Positions 33,657 to 45,643 of a stretch of DNA of 64,000 nt are shown here, one piece after another. Every line of letters starts with the position of its first letter. Positions within the stretch are counted from its first letter, which is position 1. Below the pieces are notes generated by a model. The model did no database searches. It saw nothing but the letters and a program-made list of their open reading frames with translations, and was not told where the DNA came from. This DNA is from Gentiana macrophylla (Eukaryota; Streptophyta; Magnoliopsida; Gentianales; Gentianaceae). The stretch spans positions 55,073,947 through 55,137,946 of the forward strand of contig CM047806.1 of assembly GCA_026214975.1 (NCBI GenBank), in the 5' to 3' direction. Both the position numbers and the translations under genes were made by a program.

Positions 33657-33966
33657 ATGAATAAATTCACCAATAGGGAGGACTGTTGCATGTGTGGGGG
33701 GGGGGGGGGAATAACTAACTACTCATAATTGAACTAATACATTAGAAACTCTAGTTTGCTTCGTGTGAACTTGCATAATCTTGCTAGTTGATTGTTACCC
33801 AATTTACTACTATCTATAATATAGCTGGTCGTAGACCGTTATCGTGAAAAGCTCAATCTTGATAATTAGACATTCTTACGAGTCTCTGTGGGATCGACTT
33901 TGATTTTCCAGTACTCTACTACGATAGACCTAGTCCTATTGCTAGTAAGTGCCTTACGCACGATCA
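33657..33966 (+). repeat. Athila 5' LTR, third segment
   Basis: Matches the 3' LTR from about 42810 to 43107 and ends CGATCA at 33966. It has a run of 14 G at 33696-33709, where the 3' LTR has six, a slippage site. Confidence 0.92.
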
Positions 33967-33973
33967 AGATTTT

Positions 33974-33991
33974 TGGCGTTGTTGCCGGGGA
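33974..33991 (+). other. Athila primer binding site
   Basis: TGGCGTTGTTGCCGGGGA, eight bases after the LTR end. This closely resembles the TGGCGCCGTTGCCGGGGA site of Athila elements, which pairs with an Asp tRNA; two C-to-T changes suggest methylation decay. Confidence 0.8.
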
Positions 33992-34287
33992 CTCGTGTCA
34001 AGAATACTTTTTATTTAAGATTGAGTTTTCTATATATATTTGAGTCTGTTTTATAGTCTGTTTATACTGGAGTCATACAACATCGATTTTGTTAAAAATC
34101 TGGAAAAATTGCTTCCGGTTTACCGAGGATCCACCCCGATAAACCAAGGGTCCAGTTTCAACAGAATCATTTCTGTTAGTTCAGAGTCGAGTCAGTAGTC
34201 AGAGTGTGTATTTTTTGAGTCTTCCAGGCGTGTTTAATAGCCTCCGGGGCAAGTCACTAACCTTTTTTATTTTCTTTTTGTGTCTTG

Positions 34288-35901
34288 TAGTACGCTACAC
34301 GAAGTTCAGCAGCCAAACTCGAGAGATTCATACCTGAGATTGAAAAGTTTGCTAGTCAGAAAAGAAAGAAAACTCGAGAGAGATCTGTTAGGCTGGTGGA
34401 CGATGTGATTACGCACGAAGGAGATCACAACGAGAGAGAAGAAGAAGATATAGAAACCAACATGGCACAGAAAAGACAGAATAGACAGAATGGAGCAGGA
34501 GTTGTGGTACAAGCAGATAGGAGAAATCTACAGAGTTATGAAAGCCTACGATTGAGCAATTCTTACCAGCAATTGTTCAGCCTGAGGATGCAGCTGGGGT
34601 ATTTCACCCGAAACCAAATGTGATACAAATGGTGACTAATTACACTACTTTTCATGGAGTAATGAACGAAGATCCTTGTGTACACGTCACCAAATTTCTG
34701 GAGATAGTCAGCACGGTCAAGCCAGCAGGAGCGCCTGAAGATAATATCAAGTTGAAATTGTCTCCATTCACTCTGAAAGACAAATGGAAGATATGGTTAT
34801 TGTCTCTAGCACCAGGATTGATCCAAACTTGGACCGACCTGCTACAGAAATTTATGAATAAGTACTGCCCACCTGGGAAGTCACTACAGATGAGACAAGA
34901 GATTATGAACTTCAAGCAGAAACCCATTGAAACGTTTGAAGAATCATAGGAAAGATTTAAGGAAGCACATAGGAGATGCCCTCACCATAATATCACTTTG
35001 CCCGTACGAATGAATAGTTTTTATCACGGATTGCGGCCAAGTGAACAAATGAGAGTTGATGCCTCAAGCAACAGATGTTTTGTGTTGCTATCACCTGAAG
35101 AAGCCGAAGAGATATTGGATCAAATCGCACTGACAAGTCAATGGGGAACACATCAAGTTGAAACCGCAAAAGTAGCTGAAAGGCGTATTTGGAGAAGATA
35201 CTTCTCAAAAGATCTTATATCAGCTAATGGCAATGAATGAAAAGATAGATGGCATGCAAGATCGCATAGCCAAGGTTGAGAAAGTTCAAGATATAAAAGC
35301 AACCAACACTGAGGACGTGAACTATATAAAGAGGCAAGGAAATCCTTATGGGGGCGGATATCGCCCAGGTTCTCATGACCACCCTGGTTTTAGACTGAGT
35401 GACCCTACTGGGGGTTTTGAAAAAGTGAATGGTGGAGAGAGATTTAGACAAATTGGTGGATTCATACCTTAATTCAACAAATCCGGTAGTTGGGAAGCAG
35501 CCATGGATAAAATGAGCTCAACTGTGACCGACACGGTCAATAAAATTACGAAATCCATGACTGAGCTAAATACAAACTTCACCACATATTGTCAAAAGAA
35601 TGATACAAGACTGACCAATCAAAAAGCATTAGTGCAGAATCTGTCGCAGCAAGTGGGATGATTGCGAGAACAAGTGTCGATCCGTCCTCCGGGAGGATTG
35701 CCAAGTAATCTCGAGAAGAATCCGAAGGGCGTGAATGCAATCATGACTAGAAGCGGAAAGAAGCGCCTGGACTGTTATACCAACTATCAGGTGGAATCGA
35801 AGCGATCGCAGCAGCAGCGCGAAGCAGACGGAGAAAAAGAGGGGCCGGTAACCCGGGACATTTCTACGGTAAACCGAGAGTCTGAAAATTCAACAGACTA
35901 A
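34288..35901 (+). pseudogene. Athila gag relic
   Basis: Frame starts near 34288 with ATRSSAAKLERFIPEIEKFA, but its ATG is lost. Gag core: TTFHGVMNEDPCVHVTKFLE, then LKDKWKIWLLSLAPG and NKYCPPGK (Retrotrans_gag pattern). TAG at 34947-34949 and further shifts break it. FYHGLRPSEQMRVDASSN is a typical Athila phrase. After 35227 a linker follows, ending at TAA 35470; 35662-35901 holds LPSNLEKNPKGVNAIMTRSG, the conserved Athila gag-protease junction. In a working copy it would build the particle. Confidence 0.88.
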
Positions 35902-35934
35902 CATGCAGAGCAGCAGCAGTCAGCAGGTTAGTTT

Positions 35935-36852
35935 TCACGAACTGTAACTATTAATCCTCCTACTTTACCCTATCCCCCTAGGAAATATAAGCCAAATAAT
36001 GATGATGCGTGTTATAAGAAGTTCATAAAGATGTTTAAAAAGTTGCAAGTGAATATACCTTTGGTAGAAGCTCTTGCCGGAATGCCGAGTATCCAAAGTT
36101 CTTGAAAGAAGCAATTTCTACCAAAAGAAAATTGTTAGACCTTGAGACTATATGCCTTAACGAGGAATGCTCGGCAGTTTTGCAACGCAAACTGCCTCCC
36201 AAGTGTAAAGATCCTGGGAGCTTCCTCATACCATGCACAATTGGAGGAGTATGCCTAAATAAAGCATTGTGTGATCTTGGAGCCAGTGTCAATTTGATGC
36301 CACTCTCCATCTTTCATAAATTAGGCATGAAAGAATTAAATGAAACATCTATACCCTTCAATTAGCAGATAGGTCTATGAAGCAACCATGTGGAGTGGTG
36401 GATGATGTTTTGGTGAAAGTTGATAAGTTTTTGTATTCCCTGTAGATTTTGTGGTGCTAGACATGGAAGCTAACCACGATGTTCCACTAATCTTAGGCAG
36501 ACCTTTCCTAGCTACGAGTAAAACCTTGATAGATGTTCATAAGGGTGAGCTGATTCTGAGAGTGAATGAGGACAAAGTAGTTTTCAATGTGATGAATTCA
36601 ATGAAGTATGAACAAGATGAAGGAGAATCTTGCTACATGCTAGATGTCATAGACGAAATTGTGTTGGAATTATATCAGCAAGTGACACTAGACCCTGAAG
36701 TAGCTGAGACTTTACTCCTGAAGGAAGAAAGCTATGAGGAAACCTGGCCTGGGTGTAGTGAAGGTCAAGTGCGAGAAATAGAGCCTATATCCTCTGTGGA
36801 TTTAGGAGGAAACATTCATAGACCTTCCTGGCACAAGTTATTTGACTTATAG
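35935..36852 (+). pseudogene. Athila aspartic protease region relic
   Basis: KYKPNNDDACYKKFIKMFKK leads into the protease: SFLIPCTIGGVCLNKALCDL, then GASVNLMPLSIFHKLGM, where CDLGAS holds the catalytic Asp in the Athila-specific DLGAS form. Frameshifts occur near 36100 and 36362. The second piece, 36451-36852, has VPLILGRPFLATSKTLIDVH, the conserved flap/C-terminal part of this protease family, then an acidic linker toward RT. Confidence 0.87.
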
Positions 36853-37779
36853 TTGACTGGTAAGCTGTTAAGATCATCGTTAGAAGAGCCACCAAAGAAC
36901 TTAACATTGAAACCTTTGCCATCTCACCTGAAGTATGTGTTCTTACAAGATGATTCTCTCCCCCTATAATTTGAGCATTATTATCAACTTTAGAGGAGGA
37001 GAAACTTTTACGAGTACTGAGAGAGCATAATGGAGCATTTGGGTGGACGATTGCAGATATTAGAGGAATAAGCCCATCAGTGTGCATGCATAAAATCTCT
37101 GTAGACCCTAAGGAGGTTGACGCCACAACTGAAGGATGTTGTAAAGGAAGAGATCATAAAGATGTTAGAGATGGGAATCATTTTCCCAATTGCAGACAGT
37201 GAGTGGGTGAGCCCGATTCATGTGGTGCCCAAGAAAGGAGGATTCACTGTCCAACCTAATGAGTTTGATGAGTTAATCCCTGTGAGACTAATTACTAGAC
37301 ATCGAGTTTGCATTGACTTCAGGAAACTGAATGATGCAACTCGTAAAGATCATTTTCCCCTACCATTCATTGATCAAATGTTGGAAAGATTAAGCGGTCA
37401 TGCGTTTTATTGTTTCTTAGATGGATATTCTGGTTATTATTAGATCCATATTGCCCCGAGGACCGAGAGAAAACAACTTTCACATGTCCCTATGGAACTT
37501 TTGCGTACAATCGCATGCCTTTTGGGTTATGTAATGCACCAACAACTTTCCAAAGGTGCATTATGTCATTATTTACGGACATGGTGGAGGATTTTCTAGA
37601 GATTTTCATGGATGATTTCTCTGTATTTGAAGATAGCTTTGATAAATGCTTGGACAATTTGAGTAAAGTGTTGAAAAGATGTGAAAAGACCAACCTTGTA
37701 CTTAACTGGGAAAAATGTCATTTCATGGTTACAGAAGGAATAGTGTTGGGTCATAGAATTTCAAAGAAAGGAATGGAAG
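36853..37779 (+). pseudogene. Athila reverse transcriptase, N-terminal part
   Basis: After a shifted stretch, 37117-37443 reads EEIIKMLEMGIIFPIADSEW, VVPKKGG, RVCIDFRKLNDATRKDHFPL and FYCFLDGYSGYY with the first catalytic Asp. A TAG at 37441-37443 interrupts. The frame continues APEDREKTTFTCPYGTFAYN, RMPFGLCNAPTTFQRC and the catalytic FMDDF box near 37607, then EKCHFMVTEGIVLGHRISKK. It is cut at 37780 by a solo LTR. Confidence 0.9.
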
Positions 37780-38319
37780 TGATGCAGCATCTGAGGCGGA
37801 GTTGTCGGATTCCACATTGGCTGCGATCGAATACATGGACCAAAGGGAGCGTTCGGACCGGCGTTAGTATTTTGGCCGTAACTTTCGGCTCCAACGTCCG
37901 TTTTGCGCGCAGGACACCATTTCGGAAAGCTCTCTCCGACGCCGACGTCACGGTGAACTTCACAGATTTTTCGATGCCAAAATCAGCTGTTTTCCCTTCC
38001 ATTTCGGCCGCCGAAGATTTTTGCGCGTTTTTCACAATTTTCTTATTTTATTTACGAATTCAATAAAGATCCGATTCCGGATCCGTGATTTCAGCATCGT
38101 GATTTCGCTATGATTTATTTCCGTAATAAATTCGTGATTTTATATTTTTGGAAAGTATCGTATTCGATGCAAACTATAAAATCCCGGCTTGTGGGATGAT
38201 TTTAGTCGACTTGAATAATATAACAAATTTGCCTCTCGTGAGCATATTCGAAACCCTGTTTGTGAGTTCATCTCTTTTTTCGCTTCCCTGTTTGCGTTTC
38301 CTTATACGCTCCGGCGTCA
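37780..38319. mobile_element. Solo LTR inserted in the Athila pol
   Basis: A 540-bp sequence beginning TGATGCAGCATC and ending GGCGTCA, bounded by the perfect 5-bp duplication GGAAG (37775-37779, 38320-38324). Removing it rejoins the Athila RT text (GMEV next to [11 protein letters not shown]). TG...CA ends, 5-bp duplication, an AATAAA at about 38062 and no coding frame fit a solo LTR. The parent family is unknown and not otherwise in the window; orientation is undetermined. Confidence 0.85.
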
Positions 38320-38324
38320 GGAAG

Positions 38325-39514
38325 TTGATAGAGCAAAGATAGAGGTGATAGAGAAGTTACCTCCTCCAACGAACTTGAAGACGCTGCGAGCCTTTCTTGG
38401 CCACGCCGGATTTTATAGGAGGTTTATCAAGGACTTCTCTAAAGTTTCTAAACCTTTGACGGAATTACTTGCAAAGGATGTACCTTTTGTATTTGGAGAA
38501 GAAAGCAAGAAAGCATTCAATACATTGAAGCAAATGCTTATAACCGCCCCAATACTGGTAGCACCATATTGGAACAAACCTTTTGAGCTTATGTGTGATG
38601 CAAGAGACATGGCAGTTGGAGCAGCCCTGAGACAAAGGGAGGATGAAATCCTTAAGCCTATCTATTACACCAGTTGTACCCTTAACAGTGCCCAGAGGAA
38701 TTATGCAACTACAGAGAAGGAACTCTTAGCTGTCATATTTGCGTTTGACAAGTTTCGACCTTATCTGATAGGATCAAAAGTCACTGTATTCACTGACCAT
38801 GCAGCTTTGAAATACCTTCTAACCAAGCAAGACTCCAAGCCGAGACTGTTAAGATGGATTCTACTCTTACAAGAGTTTGATTTTGAGATTAAAGATAAAA
38901 AGGGATCTGAGAACCAGGTGGCTGATCACCTATCAAGATTAACTTTGCTGGAAGAAGAGCAACCGACTGAGATTAGGGAGAGCTTTCCTGATGAAAAACT
39001 GTTTGCCATCTCAGTGGTAGCTCGAGTTGAATCTCAGACCCAACAACATACATCAAGAGTGGGTAAGGTATACCCTTGGTTTGCTGATATTGTGAATTAT
39101 CTAGCAGGAAGATACCTACCACCAGAATTCACAAATACGGATAACAAGAAGTTTTTCACGTATCTGAAGCATTATCATTGGGACAATCCCTACCTATATA
39201 AATTGTGCCCTGATGCCATTCTTAGGAGATGCATCCACGATGATGAGATTCCAAGTATTTTGCACATGTGTCATTCTAGAAAAGCTGGAGGTCATTATAG
39301 GCCAGACAAGACAGCAACAAAGGTACTGCAGTGCGGATTCTTCTGGCCAATAATTCATAAATCTGCTTACGAGTTTACAAGATCATGTCATTCTTGTCAA
39401 ATGACTGGTAATATTTCCAAGCGGAACGAGATGCCACTACCGAGTATCTTAGAAGTGGAGTTATTCAATGTTTGGGGAATTGATTTTGTTGGGCCTTTCA
39501 CATCTTCAGAATAA
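38325..39514 (+). pseudogene. Athila RT end, RNase H and integrase start
   Basis: A long open frame of 389 codons. RT C-terminal: [20 protein letters not shown]. RNase H: catalytic Asp in [15 protein letters not shown], Glu in [14 protein letters not shown], Asp in [12 protein letters not shown]. Then [10 protein letters not shown] closes the gypsy RNase H. The integrase HHCC zinc finger follows ([12 protein letters not shown] ... CHSCQ) and the first catalytic Asp in [10 protein letters not shown]. It ends at TAA 39512-39514, where a Tyr/Glu-type codon is expected. Best-preserved part of this Athila copy. Confidence 0.92.
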
Positions 39515-40320
39515 AATCGTGACATCCTGGTAGTAGTTGATTATGTTTCCAAATGGGTGGAAGCAGTAGCTTCACTACTGAATGATGCCAGGGTTTTCCT
39601 GAGATTTCTTAAGAAAAACATTTTGACGAGGTTTGGTGTGCCTAGAGCCATAATTAGTGACGGAGGGAGTCATTTCTGTAATAGGTTGTTTGAGAAGTTG
39701 ATGATGCGACATGGGGTTAGACATAAGATTGCAGCAGCATATCACCCCCAAACGAGTGGACAAGTAGAGGTCATAAACAGAGAGATTAAGAGGATCTTAG
39801 AGAAGATTGTGAATCCCACGAGGAAGGATTGGTCTTTGAAATTAGATGACGCTCTTTGGGCGTACAGAACAGCTTATAGGACCACGATTGGGATGTCACC
39901 ATATATGATAGTGTTTGGAAAAGCATGTCATTTACCGGTAGAACTCAAGCACCGAGCGCTGTGGGCTACGAGGTTTCTGAACATGGATGAGGATTTAGCC
40001 GGTGAAAAGAGAATGCTAGAGTTGAATAGATTGGAAGAGTTTAGACTTCAAGCATATGAGAATGCAAGGATTTACAAGGAAAGAATGAAACGCCTGCATG
40101 ATAGGAAGATTATGAACCGCACATTTCAAGTGGGAGATAAAGTGCTGGTGTAGAACTCGCGTCTTCGTCTTTTTCCTGGGAAGTTGAAGTATACATGGTA
40201 TGGACCATATGTATTCACGAAAGTCTACAATTCAGGTGCATGTGAAGTTAGACATGAATACTCTAGGCGAACTTTCACAGTTAATGGCCACAGGCTGAAA
40301 CATTACAGAGCACACGTATA
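39515..40320 (+). pseudogene. Athila integrase core and C-terminus
   Basis: Continues [18 protein letters not shown]. Second catalytic Asp in IISDGGSHF, Glu in [15 protein letters not shown], then the [20 protein letters not shown] motif common to gypsy integrases and [14 protein letters not shown], typical of Athila. A TAG at 40151-40153 precedes the C-terminal GPF/Y-type module (LKYTWYGPYVFTKVY), which ends HRLKHYRAHV and TAA near 40320. Confidence 0.9.
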
Positions 40321-41664
40321 ACCCTGAATTAGAAGTCTTTACGTTAGAAGAGCTGGAATATGAATGAAGGAGCCCTATTAGTACAGTCGAGCTGACGACT
40401 ATAAACTCAGAACTATTTTTAAAACCCTTATTTATTGCTTTTGTTTATTTTATTTTGAGTCAATAAAGTAGAATGACAATCGTAAGGTTTTTTCCATCAC
40501 ATATATCTCCAGTCACCTGGTTAGAGATATATGTGGTTTTTTCCTTCACGATTCTCATGTGATACCCTCGTAAAAAAATTGCATCTTGCTTAGGCCGATA
40601 AAAGAATAAAGTGGATTAAACTATTTTTGTGCATTCCTCCGGTATGCACAATTACCGCCACCTTATTTTCTTGTTGCCCTTCGCATGTTACTCACAGTTT
40701 TTGGAAGAATTTTGGAAAGCAGGTAACAACTTAGAAGAGGAATGACCTAGGAGTTAATGATTCTACTCCGGGATTCATTTCGACTCAACCAACATTTCAA
40801 GTGCTAAGTACTTTTTCTTCTCTTTATTATTAGTCATTGGGGACAATGTCTATAATAAGTGGGGGGTAGGCGTCTTAGCTGGATAATCGAAAAAGGGAAT
40901 ATTTTTGAAATTTTAAACACTGTTTTCAGCTTGCTTGTTGCAAGTTTTGAGTAAGGAATCGGTAGAAAAGGAGCCCAAGTTCAATTTGAAGTGAGCTATA
41001 GCATATTCAATTTAGTATGGAAGAATGAGCATATGTTAGGTTGCATGAAGTAGTAACTTATTAATTGTTATTCTATCATGGCAATCAATACTTGAGCACA
41101 TAATCTGAGTGAGAAGTGTTTAAGATTAGATGATGAGTTGTTTTAACCGGGAATCATTATTTATACTTCAACAAATTGTTGTAAGACAAGGGAAGCAACT
41201 TGGATGACGAAAGGTAACTGGGACACACAGACTTGTGAGAGAAAGAGAAAAAAGTGAGGAAATCTGCCAGAAAAAAAATGAAAAAAAGAAAAAGAAAAAA
41301 GATATATGAAATAAAGGCAGTGAGGGAAGCGAACTCGTCCCCGAGTCCGCCCGACCCAATTACGGTACCATGTTGTGTAACCAAGTCTGAAAGCAAGATG
41401 AGCGAGTGTATGCGCAAGCAAGTTAATATTGTGTGGTTAATACAACTTGATTCTTCTCACAAATGCACTATCACAACTGATTCATCACAAGACACATTGA
41501 TGCGTGGTAAGTAGTGATTAATGGGGAGCTTATGGTTGTGTCTTGATGTATGTTTTTGCCGGAAATCTTTATTGAATGTGTGGTAGTTGATAAAGATTGT
41601 TCCTGGAGGTACATTCCATCTTGATACTCTGCTCACAGACGCGCAGAAGGCTAGTGGGGGTAGT
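40321..41664 (+). other. Athila 3' noncoding region and polypurine tract
   Basis: No env-like frame is present, although many Athila elements have one here. A hairpin ACATATATCTC / GAGATATATGT (about 40499-40535) is flanked by a 15-bp near-direct repeat ggttttttcc(a/t)tcac. GGGGACAATGTC followed by GTGGGGGG (about 40840-40866) is an internal purine-rich motif typical of this group. The polypurine tract AGTGGGGG is at 41653-41660, just before the 3' LTR. Confidence 0.75.
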
Positions 41665-43107
41665 TGATGACGGTTAAAATAGTCTATGCTACGGCATCAA
41701 TTATCTATCCATTATGAGCTAAAAATAGTTGTTTCGACCTATAAATATGAACCATTTACGTTGAATATCATATGTCGGGTTCATGAGTCGAGAAATCTGC
41801 ACTTAGCATTTATTTTCCTTGTTTTGATATTATTTCGTGCATTTTTTGATGATTTTCAGGATACGGAATATTGGGCTGAGCATGATGGACGAATCTGGAA
41901 TGGACTGAATGAAAATAATGGGCTTAGGGTATTCCAGAACTTCCAATTTAAGTCGGCTGAAGAAAAAAGATGAAAGCACCCTTGGTAACCCGAGAGGAGG
42001 TGCCCACTTACCAAGGATTCAGATCCTTCCGAAACGTGTTTTCTTGGATGAGGGGTCAAACTAGATGTTCCTAAGTCGGTTTAGATAGCTATAAATAAGA
42101 GGCTTCACCTCAAAACACAATGTACCATACAATTTACAAGCATTATGCAATAAAAGTTCATTGTTCTTTATTTTATGAGTTCTGGTCGGAGAGACGACGG
42201 AGTCGCCGCCTAAGGAGAGATCCGAAGGAGATCTACGCTCGTCTTCGAGGGTATGATTTTTTGTCTTTTCCAAGATATAGATCTATCGTTGTTCTATTCG
42301 ACTAGTATGTTTTAATTGCGTATTTAGTTTAATTATGTAGTAGTTAGTTTATTTTACCCCATTTGTTATAGATCTGATTCGTTGGTGAAGAAATCATGAA
42401 ATAGTAGTTGCGTTCTTCAGATATGCGACGGTCTATATCGCTAGATCTGAATACCTAGTAAATTACTAATTCATGGTAATCGGCGCCAGCTACGTTGATC
42501 GATAGATTTAATTTACATGTTTTTAGTCTAATCAACTATTTCCATGTCCTCGTAAACTAGCATGAAATATGAATAGTGAAGTGCTATGTTTGGACATTAT
42601 CTAGAATGGACCCTAGGAACGTGCTGGTCAATGTTGACAGCTGTCTTGGCGGGTTTGTGGTATGAGTTAGCGCTCAATATCGACAGCTCTAGTTCTTTAT
42701 GCGTATGAGCTATTAAGGACCAATTAAGGAGGGTAGCTTGCGTATAGATTGTCTACTGCCATTGTCGGAGTACATAGGGTTAGGAGTTGTACCCGTAGCT
42801 GAACAATGAATAAATTCACCGATGGGGAGAAGTGTTGAATGTGTGGGGGGAATAACTAATTACTCATAATTGAACTAATACATTAAAAACTCTAGTTTGC
42901 TTCGTGTGAACTTGCATAATCTTTCTAGTTGATTGTTACCCAATTTACTACTATCTATATTATAGTTGGTCGTAGACCTTTATCGTGACAAGCTTAATCT
43001 TGATAATTAGACATTCTTACGAGTCTCTGTGGGATCGACCTTGATTTGCCAGTACTCTACTACGATAGACCTAGTCCTATTTCTAGTAAGTGCCTTGCAC
43101 GCGATCA
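41665..43107 (+). repeat. Athila 3' LTR (uninterrupted)
   Basis: TGATGACGGTTAAAATAG ... GCGATCA, 1443 bp, TATA box at 42090-42097. It is the reference for recognising the three 5' LTR pieces. Followed by the target duplication ACAAC. Confidence 0.93.
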
Positions 43108-43112
43108 ACAAC

Positions 43113-43752
43113 ATGCAGTAATAAAGTACGACATTGACATTGTGCAATTTTACTTAGGTGTGGTGACAGTGTAGATGTAGTCACGCTATAGATGAAGTAA
43201 CAACTGATTTGATATTCATAAAGAGTGTGTGAATATGAAGTGACACGTGGATTGTGTTTCTTAAAACATAACTAAAGATGCAGTGATCTTCATAATGTGT
43301 CAATGAAGATACAATGACACTTGATTTGATCTTTATAAAGAGTGAATGAAGATATAGTGACATGATTTGGTCTTCAAGTATATATTTACATGTCACTGCA
43401 TTTTCATCTTCAATGTTATTGCATCTTCAACTTCATTGCTACTGCATCATCTGATTTGGTTTTCATAAAGTGTCAATGAAGATGCATTGACACTTGATTT
43501 GGTCTTTATAAAGTTTGATAATAGTGATGCCACTGCATAAACAAATGTTACTTCATTGACAATTGTTACTACATTGGCATTTGCTATTTATCATTGTATC
43601 CTCAATTAACTCTAAAGATGTGGTGACACTTGATGTGACATTCATAAAGTGTAAGTAAAGATGCAGTGATACTTGATGGTGAATATACAATTTTTTTGAT
43701 ATGTAGTGACAATGAAGATGCAGTGACATGTAATTTGATCATATAAATTGAC
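43113..43752. repeat. Degenerate TGCAGTGACACTTGAT-type repeat, middle part
   Basis: At least seven degenerate copies of a phrase like GATGCAGTGACACTTGATTTG followed by (g/t)TCTTTATAAAGTG (for example near 43309, 43470, 43618, 43708). Spacing is irregular, 40-150 bp, so this is a decayed minisatellite or tandem array rather than a recent satellite. It was the landing site for Athila on the left and the hAT on the right. Confidence 0.65.
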
Positions 43753-43760
43753 ACTGCATG

Positions 43761-44050
43761 TAGGGCTGTAAACGAGCCGAACCCTACCGAACATGTGCAG
43801 GGTTCGAGTTCGGCTCGAAAGGTTCGAACTAAGGTTGAGCAGCTAAGCTGACCGATCGAACCTTAGTTCGGCAAGGTTCGCTCGGTTCGAATCGAAATAT
43901 TATGAAACATGTTCGGTCGGTTCGGCTCGAACATGTTCGAACTGTCGAACATGTTCGGCTCGAACCGGCCGAACATTTTTCCTAATATTTCAGTTCGAAC
44001 CCGAGCTGAACCTTGCCAAACTAAGGTTCGATCAGTTCGAGCCAAAAATG
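43761..44050. repeat. hAT left terminus with subterminal motif cluster
   Basis: TIR at 43761-43775, then dense GTTCGAAC / GGTTCGGCTCG / ACATGTTCG words in both orientations up to about 44045. The right terminus (48575-48736) has a smaller cluster of the same words. Confidence 0.85.
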
Positions 44051-44299
44051 TCAAAATAAATATTGTCCAAATACGAAAATCACAACACAACAGTCCAAGG
44101 TGCTTACTAAGTCCAACAAATTCAAAATCACACAATGATCGTTAGTTCGTTATAGAAGTACAACATGTGCTTACTAACTCTCCAATGAGTCCAAAATAAG
44201 TTAAATAACAACTTCAACAAAGTCAAATAACAACATTGTCTGCAAGTAAATAAATGCATGTAAGCAAATGAAAGTTCAAGATAATCATTCATGTGTTTT

Positions 44300-45612
44300 C
44301 CTTCTTTTTTGGTTGCTTTGCTTAGACTTTGGTGGATTGACACCGGCACTTAGCTTAGGATTGTTAGCTTTGGATTGACTCCTTCCGGTTCCGGATGAGG
44401 TTGAAACAGGAGGAGGAGGTGGAGCAGGAGCAGCATCATCATCAATATCATCATCTAAGAATCAAGAATTATACAACACAGATTAGACATGAAACTTAAA
44501 TCCCTTTGAAAAAAAACCACAAAGAGGTGGAGCCTCAAACTCAGTAACCATTTGTAGATGCATGGCCAACAATAGAGGTGCCCACAGAGTGTGACAACTG
44601 GATCATGTCATTCATGTGCATTATCCATACATATACAACAATCAAAGCAAGGTGATAACTTATCGATTCTTCTTCTATCATTGCATTTGTGGGGCTTTGT
44701 TTTCTACACCCTGTAACAAGTATTGTGCATTTTCCATGTTCACCCACAAAATGAGACATGCTATATTATATATGGAGGACCATTATAATGATAATAAAGT
44801 TTTGATCTTTGGCCTCTAAAAGAACAAGTTATCTAACTTATCTTTGGATGAATTCAAGTGAGAGAAGAAGAGAAGAACCACAAATGAAGTAAGTAATATA
44901 TGAAAAACTCGAATGACTTATAATATACCACGCATCAAGCGGTGTTGATAGGATCTTTCATATCGTATTCATTTTCATGCTCCAATTCATCGGGATCATC
45001 ATTTCCACGAAAAAAAAAAAAAAAGAAAGAAACAAATATTAAAAACATTAAAAACTTGACAACATTATTACTAAATTTAATTTACTAAATTTAGGTAAAC
45101 ACTGGCCTCGTCTTTGAATGATCCGATTCCATATAATTCCTTTATCCAATCTCCGGCACAAACTAAAACCTCAACCGTTTCACTTTTCATGGAAGCTCTT
45201 CTTTTATCTATAACTCTACCTCCGCTTTGAAAGTAGATTCGAGGCAACCGTTGTGATTGGGATGGACAAAATATCCTTTGCCATCTTGGATAACACTTTA
45301 TACTTCGTCTCATTCGCTTTCCACCAAGTAAGTGCATCAAATTTACAAACATTCGGATAAACTTCTTCATCATAATACATATCAAGATCTCGATTTTTGC
45401 TTCCTTTGATTTTGTTTTGTCAAAAACTCATCAAACTTCCTTTTACGAATTGTGTCGTGGGAGGTAGCTTGCAAGATGCACTATCACTAGGGGAGGTTTG
45501 TCATCGCCATATACCATAGCATCTTTGCTTATATAGTTCCTTGAATTTACCAAAAACATAACATGCTTTTCCTCATGAATAGGAATATGATCATTAACAC
45601 TGCCTCAAGTCC

Positions 45613-45643
<31 letters not shown>

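Larger units (their letters stand above)
13362..43107 (+). mobile_element. Athila-type Ty3/gypsy retrotransposon with nested insertions
   Basis: Outer ends carry the target duplication ACAAC (13357-13361 and 43108-43112). Without the nested elements it is about 10.6 kb. The 5' LTR is split into 13362-13604, 23105-23990 and 33657-33966; the 3' LTR is 41665-43107. The primer site has the Athila form (TGGCGTTGTTGCCGGGGA). Gag, protease, RT, RNase H and integrase follow in gypsy order and are Athila-like in wording. About 1.3 kb of noncoding sequence with no env-like ORF precedes the 3' LTR. All ORFs are broken. Copia 1, copia 2 and a solo LTR are inserted in it. Confidence 0.93.

Noticed and set aside
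41157..41514. Overlapping frames on both strands in the Athila 3' region
   Set aside because: They come from a purine-rich AAAAAG stretch; no env-like features.
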